Assembly (NCBI GenBank): GCA_017617145.1
Contig: JAFZWX010000200.1
Span: 10,846 to 74,845 of the forward strand
Length of the DNA: 64,000 nt
Direction: 5' to 3'
Source of the DNA: Treponema sp.
GTDB lineage: Bacteria; Spirochaetota; Spirochaetia; Treponematales; Treponemataceae
Shown: positions 40,038 to 49,824 of the stretch, piece after piece
Layout of the letters: the number at the start of each line of letters is the position of its first letter
Position numbering within the stretch: position 1 is the first letter of the stretch
Notes under the pieces: generated by a model
The model's input: only the letters and a program-made list of their open reading frames with translations
Database searches by the model: none
What the model was told of the DNA's origin: nothing
Translations under genes and position numbers: made by a program

Positions 40038-41096
40038 ATGGAAAATCAGCAGTTTAATTTTAAGAAGTTACCGCATTTCAAACAGATAATTCCAATTTGC
40101 TTTGCGACTGATGATAATTACATTCCATTTCTGGCTGTTGCAATTGCTTCTCTTTTAGATAATGCTGCAAAAGACAAGTATTATAAGATTTATGTTCTTA
40201 CTACCCAGCTTAAACAGGAAAATATTGACAGCATACTTAAATTAAAGACAGTTAATTCTTCAATACAATTTATTTCTCTTGCAAAAGAACTTGATAAAAT
40301 TCAGTCAATGCTTCATCTTCGCGATTATTATTCAAAGGAAACTTATTACAGAATTTTTATTCCAAATGTATTCCCTGAATATGCAAAGGTGCTTTACCTT
40401 GACTGCGACATTACAATAACAGGAGACATAAGTAAACTTTATAATACCGAAATTCACGGCTACTATGTTGGTGCTGCAATAGAAGAAGTTATGCAGACCT
40501 TTGATGTTTTTGGAAACTATGTAGAAAAGGTTGACGGTATTAATAGAAAAGCATATTTTAATGCAGGTATTCTGCTTATAAATTGTCACCGCTGGCGAAA
40601 CAAAATGGTTGCTGAACGCTTTGTTGAACTTTTGGGAAAATATAAGTTCCGCGTTGTTCAGGATGAAGATTATCTTAATGTAATTTGCCGCAACAATGTA
40701 AAATGGGTAAATCTTGGCTGGAACAAAACCTCGTACAAAAACGATTCTTTTGATGACAAGGATCTTAATATAATTCACTGGAAGATGAACTGGCGTCCGT
40801 GGAAAGAAAAAAATGTTTTATATGAAGAGCATTTCTGGAAATATGCAAAAATGACAGATTTCTATGACAAGCTTATCCAGATGCGCGACAGCCGTACCGA
40901 TGCAGACAGAGCAAAAGATCAGGCAATGTTCGATAATCTTTCAAAAATGGCAGAAGACGAATCAAACGATCCGAATAACTTTGCACACACAATCGGAAAA
41001 GTTGGATTATCTAAAAAGCTTTGGGATCGTATTATTCGATTCATAAAATTCCGTAAGCTTATCAACCTTAGAATATTCAGACAAAAACTTTCATAA
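40038..41096 (+). CDS. Glycosyltransferase family 8 protein
   Basis: A 352-residue sugar transferase of the LgtC/glycogenin fold. It opens IPICFATDDNYIPFLAVAIASLL, and the metal-binding DxD lies in VLYLDCDITITGDI. YFNAGILLIN and the C-terminal IIHWKMNWRPWKE (His in the active-site region) are also typical. Family members add galactose or glucose from UDP-sugars to surface glycans. The start at ATG 40038 is preferred over a TTG at 40002; neither has a Shine-Dalgarno sequence. It is 20 bases upstream of the GH3 gene, so they likely share a transcript. Confidence 0.88.
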   Translation: MENQQFNFKKLPHFKQIIPICFATDDNYIPFLAVAIASLLDNAAKDKYYKIYVLTTQLKQENIDSILKLKTVNSSIQFISLAKELDKIQSMLHLRDYYSKETYYRIFIPNVFPEYAKVLYLDCDITITGDISKLYNTEIHGYYVGAAIEEVMQTFDVFGNYVEKVDGINRKAYFNAGILLINCHRWRNKMVAERFVELLGKYKFRVVQDEDYLNVICRNNVKWVNLGWNKTSYKNDSFDDKDLNIIHWKMNWRPWKEKNVLYEEHFWKYAKMTDFYDKLIQMRDSRTDADRAKDQAMFDNLSKMAEDESNDPNNFAHTIGKVGLSKKLWDRIIRFIKFRKLINLRIFRQKLS

Positions 41097-41116
41097 TTCA
41101 CCTCAGGAGATTTTAT

Positions 41117-43891
41117 ATGAAAACAATTCTCGACTGGAATGTATACGAAAATACTGCGCGCAAAGCAATTGCAGAAGGCTGTGTTCTTTTGGAAAACGAC
41201 GGTGTACTTCCTCTTAAAAAAGACAGTACTGTTTCTGTATTTGGAAGAATCCAGAGCAATTATTATAAAAGCGGTACAGGTTCCGGTGGAAAAGTAAATG
41301 TAACAAAAGTCTGGAATATTGTTGAAGGTCTTGAAGAAAGCGGATTTGTTAAAGTAAATCAGGAACTCAAAAAAGTTTACGAAGAATGGGAAAAGGAAAA
41401 TCCTTATGATGAAGGTATGGGCTGGGGAAAAGAACGCTGGTCTCAGGACGAAATGCCTCTTACTAAAGAAATTGTTGATGCTGCCGCTGCTGCAAGTGAC
41501 GTTGCCCTTGTAATAATTGGCCGCACTGCCGGTGAAGATAAAGATAATTCTGCAACAAAAGGCTCGTGGTTTCTGTCGGATGGCGAAATGGATATGCTTA
41601 AAGCTGTTCGTGCAGGTTTTAAAAAAGTTGCAGTTCTTTTGAATGTCGGCAACATCATTGACATGAGTTTTGTGCAGGAAGTTAAACCCGATGCCGTAAT
41701 GTATGTATGGCAGGGAGGAATGCTTGGAGGCCTTGGAACTGCAGATGCTCTTACAGGAAAAACTCCACCTTGCGGAAAGCTAACCGACACAATTGCTGCA
41801 AAAATTGAAGACTACCCTTCACACAAATGGTTTGGAAATCTTAAAGAAAACTTTTACTGCGAAGATATTTTTGTAGGCTACCGATATTTTGAAACCTTTG
41901 CAAAAGACAAGGTGCTCTATCCGTTCGGCTATGGATTAACATATTCTTCTTTTAAAATTGAAACAGTTAGTTCAGCCGACGATAGAGCCGGAAAAAAGCT
42001 TAACCTTAAAGTAAAAGTAACTAATACAGGAAGCACTGCCTGTAAGGAAGTTGTGCAGATTTATGTTGGTGCACCAAATGGCAAGCTTGGTAAAGCAGAG
42101 CGCGTGCTTGTTGATTTTGAAAAAACAGAACTTCTTGACCCAGCCAGCTCACAGGAAATTGATTTTACAATTCCTTATGAAAGTTTTGCTTCTTACGATG
42201 ACGGCGGCTACACAGGAAACAAAGCTTGTTTTGTACTCGAAGAAGGAAACTACAAGGTTTATGCCGGAAGCGATGTTCGCTCTGCCACACAAGTTTATGA
42301 CTTTACTCTTGATTCCCTGCTTGTAATAAAACAATGCGAAGAAGCCTATGCACCGGTACGCGCTTTTGAACGAATGCACAGAACACAAGCCAGCACGCTT
42401 ACAATGCAGAACGTCCCACTTTCAACAATTGATATGTGGCAACGCCGCAAAAAACGACTTCCACAAGAAATTCCATTCACCGGCGACAAGGGCTACAAGC
42501 TCAAGGATGTACTAGACGGCAAAGTTGACATTAAAGATTTTGTTGCTCAGTTTACAGATGAAGAGCTTGCCTGCTTTACCCGCGGTGAAGGAATGGGAAG
42601 TAGTCTTGTAACTCCGGGAACTGCTTCTGCCTTTGGTGGAGTTTCTCCTCGTTTACACGACTATTACGGAATCCCAGTTGCCTGTTGCGACGACGGACCT
42701 AGTGGTATGCGCCTTGACTGTGGCATGAAAGCCTTCTCTCTTCCAAACGGAACCGCAATTGCCTGTACCTTTAACAAGAAACTTGTAAAAGAATTGTATA
42801 CTCTCACAGGTCACGAAATGCACGCAACAAATGTTGAAAATCTTCTTGGACCTGGAATGAATATCCGCCGTCATCCGCTTAATGGACGAAACTTTGAATA
42901 TTTTTCGGAAGATCCTTTTGTTACCGGTGTAATGGGTACTGCAATGATTCAGGGCTTACAGGCAGCAGGAGTTACCGGCACAATGAAGCACTTCTGTGGA
43001 AACAATCAGGAAGCAAACCGCCACGGAATAGATTCAATTATTAGTGAACGAGCTCTTCGTGAAATCTATCTTAAAGGTTATGAAATGGCTGTTAAAAATG
43101 GCGGTGATTCTGTTATGACAACCTATGGACTTGTAAACGGAATTCACACCTCAAGCAGCTACGATTTGAACACAACAATTCTTCGTGATGACTGGGGCTT
43201 TAAAGGAATTGTAATGACAGACTGGTGGGCATTGCTCAACGAACCTGGTGAAAAACCAAACAGAACAAACTTTGCAGTAATGCTCCGTGCCCAAAATGAT
43301 GTATATATGTGCTGTCCCGATGGCAAAACAGATGCAAGCGGCGAAAACACATTTGCAGCTCTCAAAGACGGAACTCTTACACGAGCAGAACTCCAGCGTA
43401 CTGCCATAAATGTCTGCAATCACGTAATGCACACAATTGCAATGAAACGCCTGCTTGGTACCGACGAAGGTATAGAAATTATAAACCGCCCTGCCTCACC
43501 TGATGACATCAAAATGGAAGATGTATCGTTTGTAGAGCTAGGAAAAGACGAGCTTGTAATAGATTTGACTTATCAGGAATGCAAGGCAAATACAAATTAC
43601 GTACTTGCACTTGATGTTAAAGAGTTGGGTGCTTTTGAAGCATCTCTTACCGGAAGTTCAGAACTTGGTGAACTTGCACAGCTGCCAGTAACAATGTTCT
43701 TCCAGGGTATTCCAATGACAAGCTTTACTTTCAACGGCACAGGCGGAAAAGATGTTACCATAACAAAAGAAATCCCGCTGGTAACAAGATTCAGCATTTG
43801 CAGGCTGTTTGTTGCTTCCAACGGGCTTAAGTTGAAACAAATCAAATTAAAATTTAAGACAAAAGATTGTAAAAGCTTATTCGAGATGTAA
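41117..43891 (+). CDS. Glycoside hydrolase family 3 with permuted domain order
   Basis: A 924-residue beta-glucosidase-type enzyme without a signal peptide. The GH3 C-domain comes first (about 10-255; ARKAIAEGCVLLENDGVLPL), then an Fn3-like domain (about 285-395), and only then the TIM barrel (about 455-760). The nucleophile is probably Asp702 in GIVMTDWW, and the barrel keeps LLGPGMNIRRHPLNGRNFEYF and KHFCGNN. Classical GH3 enzymes have the barrel first; this reversed order is known from rumen bacteria such as Ruminococcus albus and Butyrivibrio. A 140-residue tail follows the barrel. AGGAG precedes the ATG. It likely cleaves oligosaccharides in the cytosol. Confidence 0.92.
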   Translation: MKTILDWNVYENTARKAIAEGCVLLENDGVLPLKKDSTVSVFGRIQSNYYKSGTGSGGKVNVTKVWNIVEGLEESGFVKVNQELKKVYEEWEKENPYDEGMGWGKERWSQDEMPLTKEIVDAAAAASDVALVIIGRTAGEDKDNSATKGSWFLSDGEMDMLKAVRAGFKKVAVLLNVGNIIDMSFVQEVKPDAVMYVWQGGMLGGLGTADALTGKTPPCGKLTDTIAAKIEDYPSHKWFGNLKENFYCEDIFVGYRYFETFAKDKVLYPFGYGLTYSSFKIETVSSADDRAGKKLNLKVKVTNTGSTACKEVVQIYVGAPNGKLGKAERVLVDFEKTELLDPASSQEIDFTIPYESFASYDDGGYTGNKACFVLEEGNYKVYAGSDVRSATQVYDFTLDSLLVIKQCEEAYAPVRAFERMHRTQASTLTMQNVPLSTIDMWQRRKKRLPQEIPFTGDKGYKLKDVLDGKVDIKDFVAQFTDEELACFTRGEGMGSSLVTPGTASAFGGVSPRLHDYYGIPVACCDDGPSGMRLDCGMKAFSLPNGTAIACTFNKKLVKELYTLTGHEMHATNVENLLGPGMNIRRHPLNGRNFEYFSEDPFVTGVMGTAMIQGLQAAGVTGTMKHFCGNNQEANRHGIDSIISERALREIYLKGYEMAVKNGGDSVMTTYGLVNGIHTSSSYDLNTTILRDDWGFKGIVMTDWWALLNEPGEKPNRTNFAVMLRAQNDVYMCCPDGKTDASGENTFAALKDGTLTRAELQRTAINVCNHVMHTIAMKRLLGTDEGIEIINRPASPDDIKMEDVSFVELGKDELVIDLTYQECKANTNYVLALDVKELGAFEASLTGSSELGELAQLPVTMFFQGIPMTSFTFNGTGGKDVTITKEIPLVTRFSICRLFVASNGLKLKQIKLKFKTKDCKSLFEM

Positions 43892-43893
43892 AT

Positions 43894-43952
43894 AGATTGT
43901 CGGGTCAAGCCCGACAATGACATGTCATTCCCGGGCTTGACCCGGGAATCTC
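43894..43952. repeat. Back-to-back palindromic repeats filling the GH3/guaB gap
   Basis: Unit one is 43894-43921 (AGATTGTCGGGTCAAGC...AATGAC) and unit two 43924-43952 (GTCATTCCCGGGCTTGACC...AATCTC). The orientation is opposite to that at 29426 and 53054. They occupy the whole 61-base gap: two bases after the GH3 stop and directly against the IMPDH stop. Each can form a stable stem and probably acts as terminator for both converging genes. Confidence 0.9.
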
Positions 43953-45458
43953 TTAATTAGCCTTAATTGAATTCTTCACAATAACATCATGTGCACCACC
44001 CTCGCGGATAGAGGCTGCACTTACAAGTGTAATCTTTGCGTTCTTCTGTAATTCAGGAATTGTAAGAACACCGCAGTTACACATTGTATGAATTACTTTG
44101 CTTGTTGTAAGAGTAACGTTATCGTGGAGCGAACCTGCATAAGGAACATATGAATCAACGCCCTCTTCAAATGCCATTCCTTTTTTACCGCCAAGGTCGT
44201 AGCGCTGCCAGTTGCGTGCACGGTTTGAACCTTCACCCCAGTATTCCTTTACGTAGTTACCATTAACAATAAGCTTGTTTGTTGGAGATTCGTCAAAGCG
44301 GGCAAAATAGCGTCCAAGCATTACAAAATCTGCACCCATAGCCAAAGCCAAAGTTACGTGGTGGTCATAAACAATACCACCATCGGAACAGATTGGAACA
44401 TAAATACCTGTTTCTTCGTAGTACTTGTCGCGAGCCTTTGCAACTTCAATTGTGGCTGTAGCCTGACCACGACCAATACCCTTCTGTTCGCGTGTAATAC
44501 AAATTGAACCGCCGCCAATACCAATCTTAACAAAGTCTGCACCTGCTTCTGCAAGGAAACGGAAGCCTTCTGCATCTACAACATTACCGGCACCAATTTT
44601 TGCATTAGGCCATTTAGCGTGAATATCCTGTAAAGCGCGGCGCTGCCATTCTGTAAAGCCTTCGCTAGAGTCTAAAGTCATTACATCAACTCCGGCTTCA
44701 AGAAGTGCTGGAACTCTGTCCATATAATCGCGTGTATTAATACCGGCACCTACAATATATCGTTTTTGTTCATCAAGTAATTCGTTTGGATGTTCTTCGT
44801 GGCTTGCAGCATCCTTACGGAAAACCAGGTAAAGAAGATTTCCGTCGCCATCAACAATCGGAAGCTGGTTTACTTTTTTCTGCCAGATAATATCATTTGC
44901 TTCTTCAAGAGTAATTCCTTCGCGGCCCATTACAAGGGAACCAAGCGGAGTCATATATTCCTGAACCTTTGCATCCGGAGCAGCCTTTTTAATACGGAAG
45001 TCGCGGTCTGTAATGATACCAAGAAGTTTTCCGTTTGCTGTTCCATCAAGTGTTACTGCAACTGTAGAGTGTCCTGTTTTTTCAATTGCTTCAACAAGTT
45101 CAGTCAAAGTCTGTTCAGGACGAATATTTGTATCAGAAGGAACAAAGCCTGCTTTATATGCTTTTACTCTGGCAACCATTGCAGCTTGATTTTCAATTGT
45201 CTGAGATCCGTAAATAAACGAAATGCCGCCTTCTTTTGCAAGAGCGACGGCAAGTTTATCATCAGAAACAGCCTGCATTACAGCAGATGTCATAGGAATG
45301 TTCATAACAAGAGGACATTTTTCGCCCTTTTTCTTGTTGTAACGAACTACAGGTGTCTGCAGATTTACATTGGCAGGAATACAATCTGGTCCAGTATAAC
45401 CTGGAATCAACAGATACTCATCAAATGTGTGTGACGGTTCTTCAAAAAAATAGGCCAT
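43953..45458 (-). CDS. guaB: IMP dehydrogenase
   Basis: A 501-residue enzyme that oxidises IMP to XMP, the first step to GMP. The catalytic loop is [21 protein letters not shown], with the active Cys in SIC. A CBS pair sits at about 100-220, and the flap has [16 protein letters not shown]. The substrate-binding strands CSDGGIVYD and [17 protein letters not shown] are clear. GAGGAAG lies ahead of the ATG and a strong promoter at 45496-45524. It is a single-gene unit. Confidence 0.95.
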   Translation of the reverse strand: MAYFFEEPSHTFDEYLLIPGYTGPDCIPANVNLQTPVVRYNKKKGEKCPLVMNIPMTSAVMQAVSDDKLAVALAKEGGISFIYGSQTIENQAAMVARVKAYKAGFVPSDTNIRPEQTLTELVEAIEKTGHSTVAVTLDGTANGKLLGIITDRDFRIKKAAPDAKVQEYMTPLGSLVMGREGITLEEANDIIWQKKVNQLPIVDGDGNLLYLVFRKDAASHEEHPNELLDEQKRYIVGAGINTRDYMDRVPALLEAGVDVMTLDSSEGFTEWQRRALQDIHAKWPNAKIGAGNVVDAEGFRFLAEAGADFVKIGIGGGSICITREQKGIGRGQATATIEVAKARDKYYEETGIYVPICSDGGIVYDHHVTLALAMGADFVMLGRYFARFDESPTNKLIVNGNYVKEYWGEGSNRARNWQRYDLGGKKGMAFEEGVDSYVPYAGSLHDNVTLTTSKVIHTMCNCGVLTIPELQKNAKITLVSAASIREGGAHDVIVKNSIKAN

Positions 45459-45495
45459 GTTTTCTTCCTCTTAGATATTAATATTTTAATCGGTA

Positions 45496-45524
45496 ATTAT
45501 ATAATACAAAGAATATTCGGTCAA
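45496..45524 (-). promoter_or_regulatory. Sigma-70-type promoter of guaB
   Basis: On minus: -35 TTGACC (45524-45519), 17 bases, -10 TATAAT (45501-45496), close to consensus. The leader is about 30 bases and no riboswitch-like fold was seen. Confidence 0.8.
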
Positions 45525-45568
45525 GGACTATTTATTGTCTATTTATTGACAGAACGATGAATTGTTTT

Positions 45569-45595
45569 GCCATTACGAACGAAGTGCATCAATCC
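45569..45595. repeat. Degenerate copy of the interspersed palindromic repeat
   Basis: Read on minus, GGATTG starts one base after the TAA of the large lipoprotein gene and runs through CTTCGTTCG to AATGGC. By hand alignment 20 of 27 bases match the unit at 18827. The pairing ends are partly lost, so this is an old copy. Confidence 0.6.
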
Positions 45596-45596
45596 G

Positions 45597-48500
45597 TTAC
45601 TTCAGCATTTTATATACATTTGAAATTTCAGATGTATTATTAGCAAAATGAACGACCATAACATAATAGAACTGGCCTATTTCATCTGAATTAAGCATAT
45701 CCTCGCGCACATCATTATCTTTAAATGAAATACCGCCGTTGTCACCACTAAAATAATAGGTCTTTATGAGTTTACCGCGTCGTTCCCATTCATCAATATC
45801 GGAACCAAGATTATTAAGACTTGAAATCAGATTAATAATAACAGGTCTGTTTGAACTTACAGCAGCAGTATTCTTAAAGAAAGATCCTTTGAACTTGCTC
45901 ATATCTTCATCTGCAGCAGGAATATAATAATACACCGGATAAGAAACAGTTTCATCTGTATACAAATCATATTCAGTTTCATTTTCTACGAATGGAACAA
46001 CAGATTCTGTTTCGGCAGAATCATTATAAGGACGACCGGCTTTCTTATTTACACCACGCTTTGTTTTTGCATTATAAGTATTATCATTAAAGCTTTGTAT
46101 TGAAATTCTGTAGAAGGTTCCCTTCTGAAGCTGCTTTGTTTTTGAACTTCTTCCTCCAAGAACCTTATCAATAACACTTACAGTTGCTTTTGTTGTATTT
46201 GAAATTGTTTTATTTTTTGAGTTAATTACACAATTCTGAAGTTCATTCTGATTTTCATAAAAATCGTACCAGCCGCTTGAAGTATTTTTGTTATCTGCAT
46301 CATAGGCCTGAATATTTATCATGTTTTTATCAAATCGTGCTTCATTATCTTTTAGATTCAAAACAGTAGTAAACTGATTTGCAGCAGAATCATATGTAAC
46401 TTTTAATTTATTCTTAAATGTGCCAATATTTGCCTTCCCCAAAGTAATAAAGTTTTCGTTTCCAAAAGCATCCCAAACTTTAGCAAAGAACATATATTTT
46501 CCGTCTTTGAGGCCATTTACATATACAACAGGAGAAAGACTGTATTTCAATGATAAATCAGAAGGATTATACCAGACATCAGCCGAAAGCCTGCTTTGAA
46601 CAACAGGAAGCTCTTTTATTTTATCTTCCGAAAGTACAGAAAGATTATTTCCCCAGTTTTCGTTATATTCTATATAATAATATTTGAAAAGTTCACTTGT
46701 ATTAAGATCATCTTCCCTTATAAGTCCATCATATTTAAACGAACGTCCATCATAAGAAAGCATTGAATCATGAGATGTTATCTGTGTACTTGCTTCAGGA
46801 GGTATATTATCTTCTTCACGTGTAAAGGTGATTGTCTGAATATCAGAACATACAGTTTTATTTCCTTTTACAGCCATAATTCTTATCTGAGCAGAAATTT
46901 CTGAGTATGCAGCAAGAAGTTCATCTCTTACCGTAAAGAAAGAATCAGTATTCCACAGAGAAGGATCGGCCCAGGATTCACCTGCTTTAATGGGAGCACG
47001 AAGAGGATTATCTATCTTAAAAGACAACTCCTTGTAAGTATTCCAGTTTTTTCCATCCAGACTATAACAAGGATAATAAGAAACATCATCCTGACCATTT
47101 TCGATTGAAACATTTATTGTAAAGGTTCCGGAATTAATTCCATCAGATTCTTTTTCTACACTAAAACTGTATTGTTCAGGATCTTCTCCAGCCGAAATTG
47201 TATCTACAAATAATTCATAAAGAGGTCCATAGGTATTTCCACACCAGCTTCCGTTTGTTTTTGAATAAGCAGAATAAACAGGCTGAATATAAACAACATA
47301 ATTTGAATCTTCTTCTATTTCAAATTCCTTGCTGTCCGAAGCATTATCTTCTGAAATATCTGTAAAATCTTCTGTATCTGACAATTCCGATATCTGTTTA
47401 TAGAAATTTCGTTTTAGTTCTACTGTCTCAATTTCCTGAGCCTCTTCTATTCGTCCATAATAAATTCTATATGAAACATTATGAACTTTATCAGGAAGAC
47501 CTCCTGCTTTTGAAACAGAATTTGTTAAGTCCGAAAAATTCAATCTGATTATTTTGAATTCTTCAGTTTCTGCATCCCAAACCTCGTAATTGAAAAAATC
47601 AATCTGTGCCGGTACTACTGAATTTACAAGACAATAGTTTCCAACACAATCGATTACAGTAGCCTGAAGAATTATATCTTTATTCAGATTATTTTCGCGG
47701 AACTGTTTATATGCATAAGGAAGTTCAAACAAAAGTTTATTTGATTTTACAACAGCCTCTGCATTTTCATCAAATGCTTCTTCAGAAGATTCCTCCTGAT
47801 ATCTGTAAATTCTTTGAGGTTCAGAAAGTTCAGAAAGTGAAAAACCCCATGCAAGCATATAAGTAAAATCGTTTTTAGACTGAGAATATAAAACTTCTTC
47901 GTCTTCAATTTCTCTTGAGAAGAATACGTCATCTGAAATATTATTAAATTGTATATAATCTGTATAAGTCAGCAGTTGTTTTTTTGTAGGAATCAAAGAC
48001 TCCTGTTCAGAAAGTTCGAATTCAGGGATGTCAACTGTAATAGCAGCATTTGGAGAATAAGGGAAAGAAGTATCTCTGATTAAATAAAGGGTTTTGTTTT
48101 CTGAACTTTCATTGTCAGAAGCATCCTTTAGGGTAGCAGTAATTTTATACATACCATCCATATATTTTGAATCGGACAAATCAATACAGATTGTATCAAA
48201 GTAATTTTCTGAAAAATTAAGATTAGTAAGCTTTACAAGTTTTGTTTGTTCTGCTTCGTCAATAACATTACCTGCTGTATCAAACACTCTCTGAAACTTA
48301 AAGCTTGCCCAAACCTCTCCGTTTGCGTCATCATTTCCTTCTAAATAGAAATCGAACTTTGAATTAATATGATTTGTTCTGCAGATTTCTTCTTCGGTCA
48401 AAGATGAAAGCTCTTCATCACTAAGAATAGTGAGATAACCATTTCCCTGATCATAAAGATAATCGTCAGGCAGTTCGGCTCGTGAAATATAAAGAGTCGG

Positions 48501-49013
48501 CTTTTCTTCATCAAGACTGTCATTTATTCTATAACGAAAATCGATAGGATTCTGAAGTTTATTTCCATCTCTGTCTTCAACAGATTTTGGAATTGTTACA
48601 TAAATATCAAAAACTGTTTTATTCTTAAGATCTATAAGGTTTTCCTGATTTACACAAATCTCTACAAGCGTGTCATCATTTGACCATACCGGCAGACAGA
48701 AATTTTCCTTAAGATTTTTACCCATTGAATCTGTAATTATGAGATTGTTCCAGAAGGTCTGGGTGTCCATTGGTTTTGAGAAAGAAATAATAAGCTTTCT
48801 GTTTTTTGGAACACCTCCTTCAAAAAAGGCAGGAGCTTCAATTGTTGCAACAGGGCTTATATAAACTGTACTGATTACTTCATTTTCAAGAGTTTTAATT
48901 GTCTTCCCGGTCTCAAGCCCATTACTGCAAGACGATACAGTTAACACAAAAACTGCAAGCGTAAAAAAGAGAAGACTTGTCCTAAAAAGCATGAGGGCAT
49001 TCTTTTTCAACAT
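45597..49013 (-). CDS. Large lipoprotein with Ig-like domains, unknown function
   Basis: A 1138-residue protein with a lipobox LTVSSC near residue 29, so it is lipid-anchored and probably on the cell surface or in the outer membrane. Residues about 55-160 look like a bacterial Ig domain of the SbsA type (RKLIISFSKPMDTQTFWNNLIIT; DRDGNKLQNPIDFRYRI). Several further beta-sandwich segments follow, with motifs such as DGKNWNTYKELSF and VWDAFGNENFITL, but I cannot name them. Strong AAAGGAG precedes the ATG. It is divergent from the secreted protein at 49097. Adhesion or glycan binding is possible but unsupported. Confidence 0.75.
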   Translation of the reverse strand: MLKKNALMLFRTSLLFFTLAVFVLTVSSCSNGLETGKTIKTLENEVISTVYISPVATIEAPAFFEGGVPKNRKLIISFSKPMDTQTFWNNLIITDSMGKNLKENFCLPVWSNDDTLVEICVNQENLIDLKNKTVFDIYVTIPKSVEDRDGNKLQNPIDFRYRINDSLDEEKPTLYISRAELPDDYLYDQGNGYLTILSDEELSSLTEEEICRTNHINSKFDFYLEGNDDANGEVWASFKFQRVFDTAGNVIDEAEQTKLVKLTNLNFSENYFDTICIDLSDSKYMDGMYKITATLKDASDNESSENKTLYLIRDTSFPYSPNAAITVDIPEFELSEQESLIPTKKQLLTYTDYIQFNNISDDVFFSREIEDEEVLYSQSKNDFTYMLAWGFSLSELSEPQRIYRYQEESSEEAFDENAEAVVKSNKLLFELPYAYKQFRENNLNKDIILQATVIDCVGNYCLVNSVVPAQIDFFNYEVWDAETEEFKIIRLNFSDLTNSVSKAGGLPDKVHNVSYRIYYGRIEEAQEIETVELKRNFYKQISELSDTEDFTDISEDNASDSKEFEIEEDSNYVVYIQPVYSAYSKTNGSWCGNTYGPLYELFVDTISAGEDPEQYSFSVEKESDGINSGTFTINVSIENGQDDVSYYPCYSLDGKNWNTYKELSFKIDNPLRAPIKAGESWADPSLWNTDSFFTVRDELLAAYSEISAQIRIMAVKGNKTVCSDIQTITFTREEDNIPPEASTQITSHDSMLSYDGRSFKYDGLIREDDLNTSELFKYYYIEYNENWGNNLSVLSEDKIKELPVVQSRLSADVWYNPSDLSLKYSLSPVVYVNGLKDGKYMFFAKVWDAFGNENFITLGKANIGTFKNKLKVTYDSAANQFTTVLNLKDNEARFDKNMINIQAYDADNKNTSSGWYDFYENQNELQNCVINSKNKTISNTTKATVSVIDKVLGGRSSKTKQLQKGTFYRISIQSFNDNTYNAKTKRGVNKKAGRPYNDSAETESVVPFVENETEYDLYTDETVSYPVYYYIPAADEDMSKFKGSFFKNTAAVSSNRPVIINLISSLNNLGSDIDEWERRGKLIKTYYFSGDNGGISFKDNDVREDMLNSDEIGQFYYVMVVHFANNTSEISNVYKMLK

Positions 49014-49096
49014 AACACTCCTTTATACTCTCAAGTTATTTTACCATTATATAGAAAAAAAATAAAGCCTTTTGTAGCAATATCCGAAAATTGAAT

Positions 49097-49657
49097 ATGC
49101 ACCTGTTCAAAAAGGTTTTTCTGATAATTTTATTGATTTCAAGCTGTTTTTTTCTCTATTCGACCGAAAACAATTCAGAAGATGTTCATCATAATCCGTG
49201 GGAACTTATAATCTACAGACCTCAGAACAATGGAGATTTGAATTATGTTCGTTGCTGGATAAAGCTTGAAGATGCTTTAACAGGAGAAGATGTAACTTAT
49301 ACAAAAGCAAAAGCAACTTATGAATGGGCAAGCATTCCAGACAAAGTTAACTATTACCAGAAAACTTATTACCTTGATGGAGGCATGGCGGCACACCTGA
49401 ATCTTCAAAAAGGAAAATACAATATTACTGTTTACACTCCAAAGGATAAGGCCGGATATTTTACAAGTCAGAACCCGTGCAGTAATGAAGGAGACTGGAT
49501 TTCAAATACCTTTTACTATGACACTGAAAATCCTACTAAAGTAATTTTTGTTGTTCCAACTGCAGATGACAACGGATTTTATAACGGCGGCTGGTACATT
49601 GACTATAAAGCGCCTAAGTATTTTAAAAAATTCACAACGCCTATATTGAATCAATAG
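49097..49657 (+). CDS. Secreted protein of unknown function
   Basis: A 186-residue product with a signal peptide (LFKKVFLIILLISSCFFLYS). A Cys lies in the signal, but its context (SSCFFLYS) is a poor lipobox. The mature part looks like a single beta-sandwich: NPWELIIYRPQNNGDLNYVRCWIKLEDALTG, GGMAAHLNLQKGKYNITVYTP, and FYNGGWYIDYKAPKY at the end. The LQKGKYNITVYTP piece recalls carboxypeptidase-regulatory or SdrD-like folds. Start: ATG 49097 rather than TTG 49091; no ribosome-binding site is clear. A compound hairpin starts right at its stop. Confidence 0.6.
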   Translation: MHLFKKVFLIILLISSCFFLYSTENNSEDVHHNPWELIIYRPQNNGDLNYVRCWIKLEDALTGEDVTYTKAKATYEWASIPDKVNYYQKTYYLDGGMAAHLNLQKGKYNITVYTPKDKAGYFTSQNPCSNEGDWISNTFYYDTENPTKVIFVVPTADDNGFYNGGWYIDYKAPKYFKKFTTPILNQ

Positions 49658-49747
49658 GAAAAATAAAGAGCGCTCCCGTACAAAATGTCTGTCTCAAACA
49701 GAGGAAGTTTTCGGCAGCCATTTTGTACTCCGCGCTCTTTATTTTTC
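49658..49747. terminator. Compound hairpin repeat, copy A
   Basis: The outer arm GAAAAATAAAGAGCG (49658-49672) pairs perfectly with 49733-49747. The inner arm ACAAAATG (49680-49687) pairs with 49719-49726. Between them lie CTCCCGT, GAGGAAGTT and ACTCCGC, the shared core. It begins on the first base after the TAG of the secreted protein gene. A spurious TTG within its right arm opens the frame that later becomes the CapA-like protein. Confidence 0.85.
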
Positions 49748-49785
49748 GATTCTTTCTTTGTAGCTCCGCACTTTTTATTTTTCAA

Positions 49786-49814
49786 TTGGTTTTATCAATT
49801 AATTGTGATATATT
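49786..49814 (+). promoter_or_regulatory. Possible promoter of the CapA-helicase pair
   Basis: TTGGTT (49786-49791), 17 bases, TATATT (49809-49814). The expected start near 49821 is only a few bases before the GTG at 49825, leaving no room for a ribosome-binding site. Confidence 0.45.
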
Positions 49815-49824
49815 AATAATACTT

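Noticed and set aside
49723..49824. Extra 34 residues at the N-terminus of the CapA-like protein.
   Set aside because: The stretch begins in the arm of a hairpin at a TTG with no ribosome-binding site and would place a second hydrophobic segment before the lipoprotein signal.
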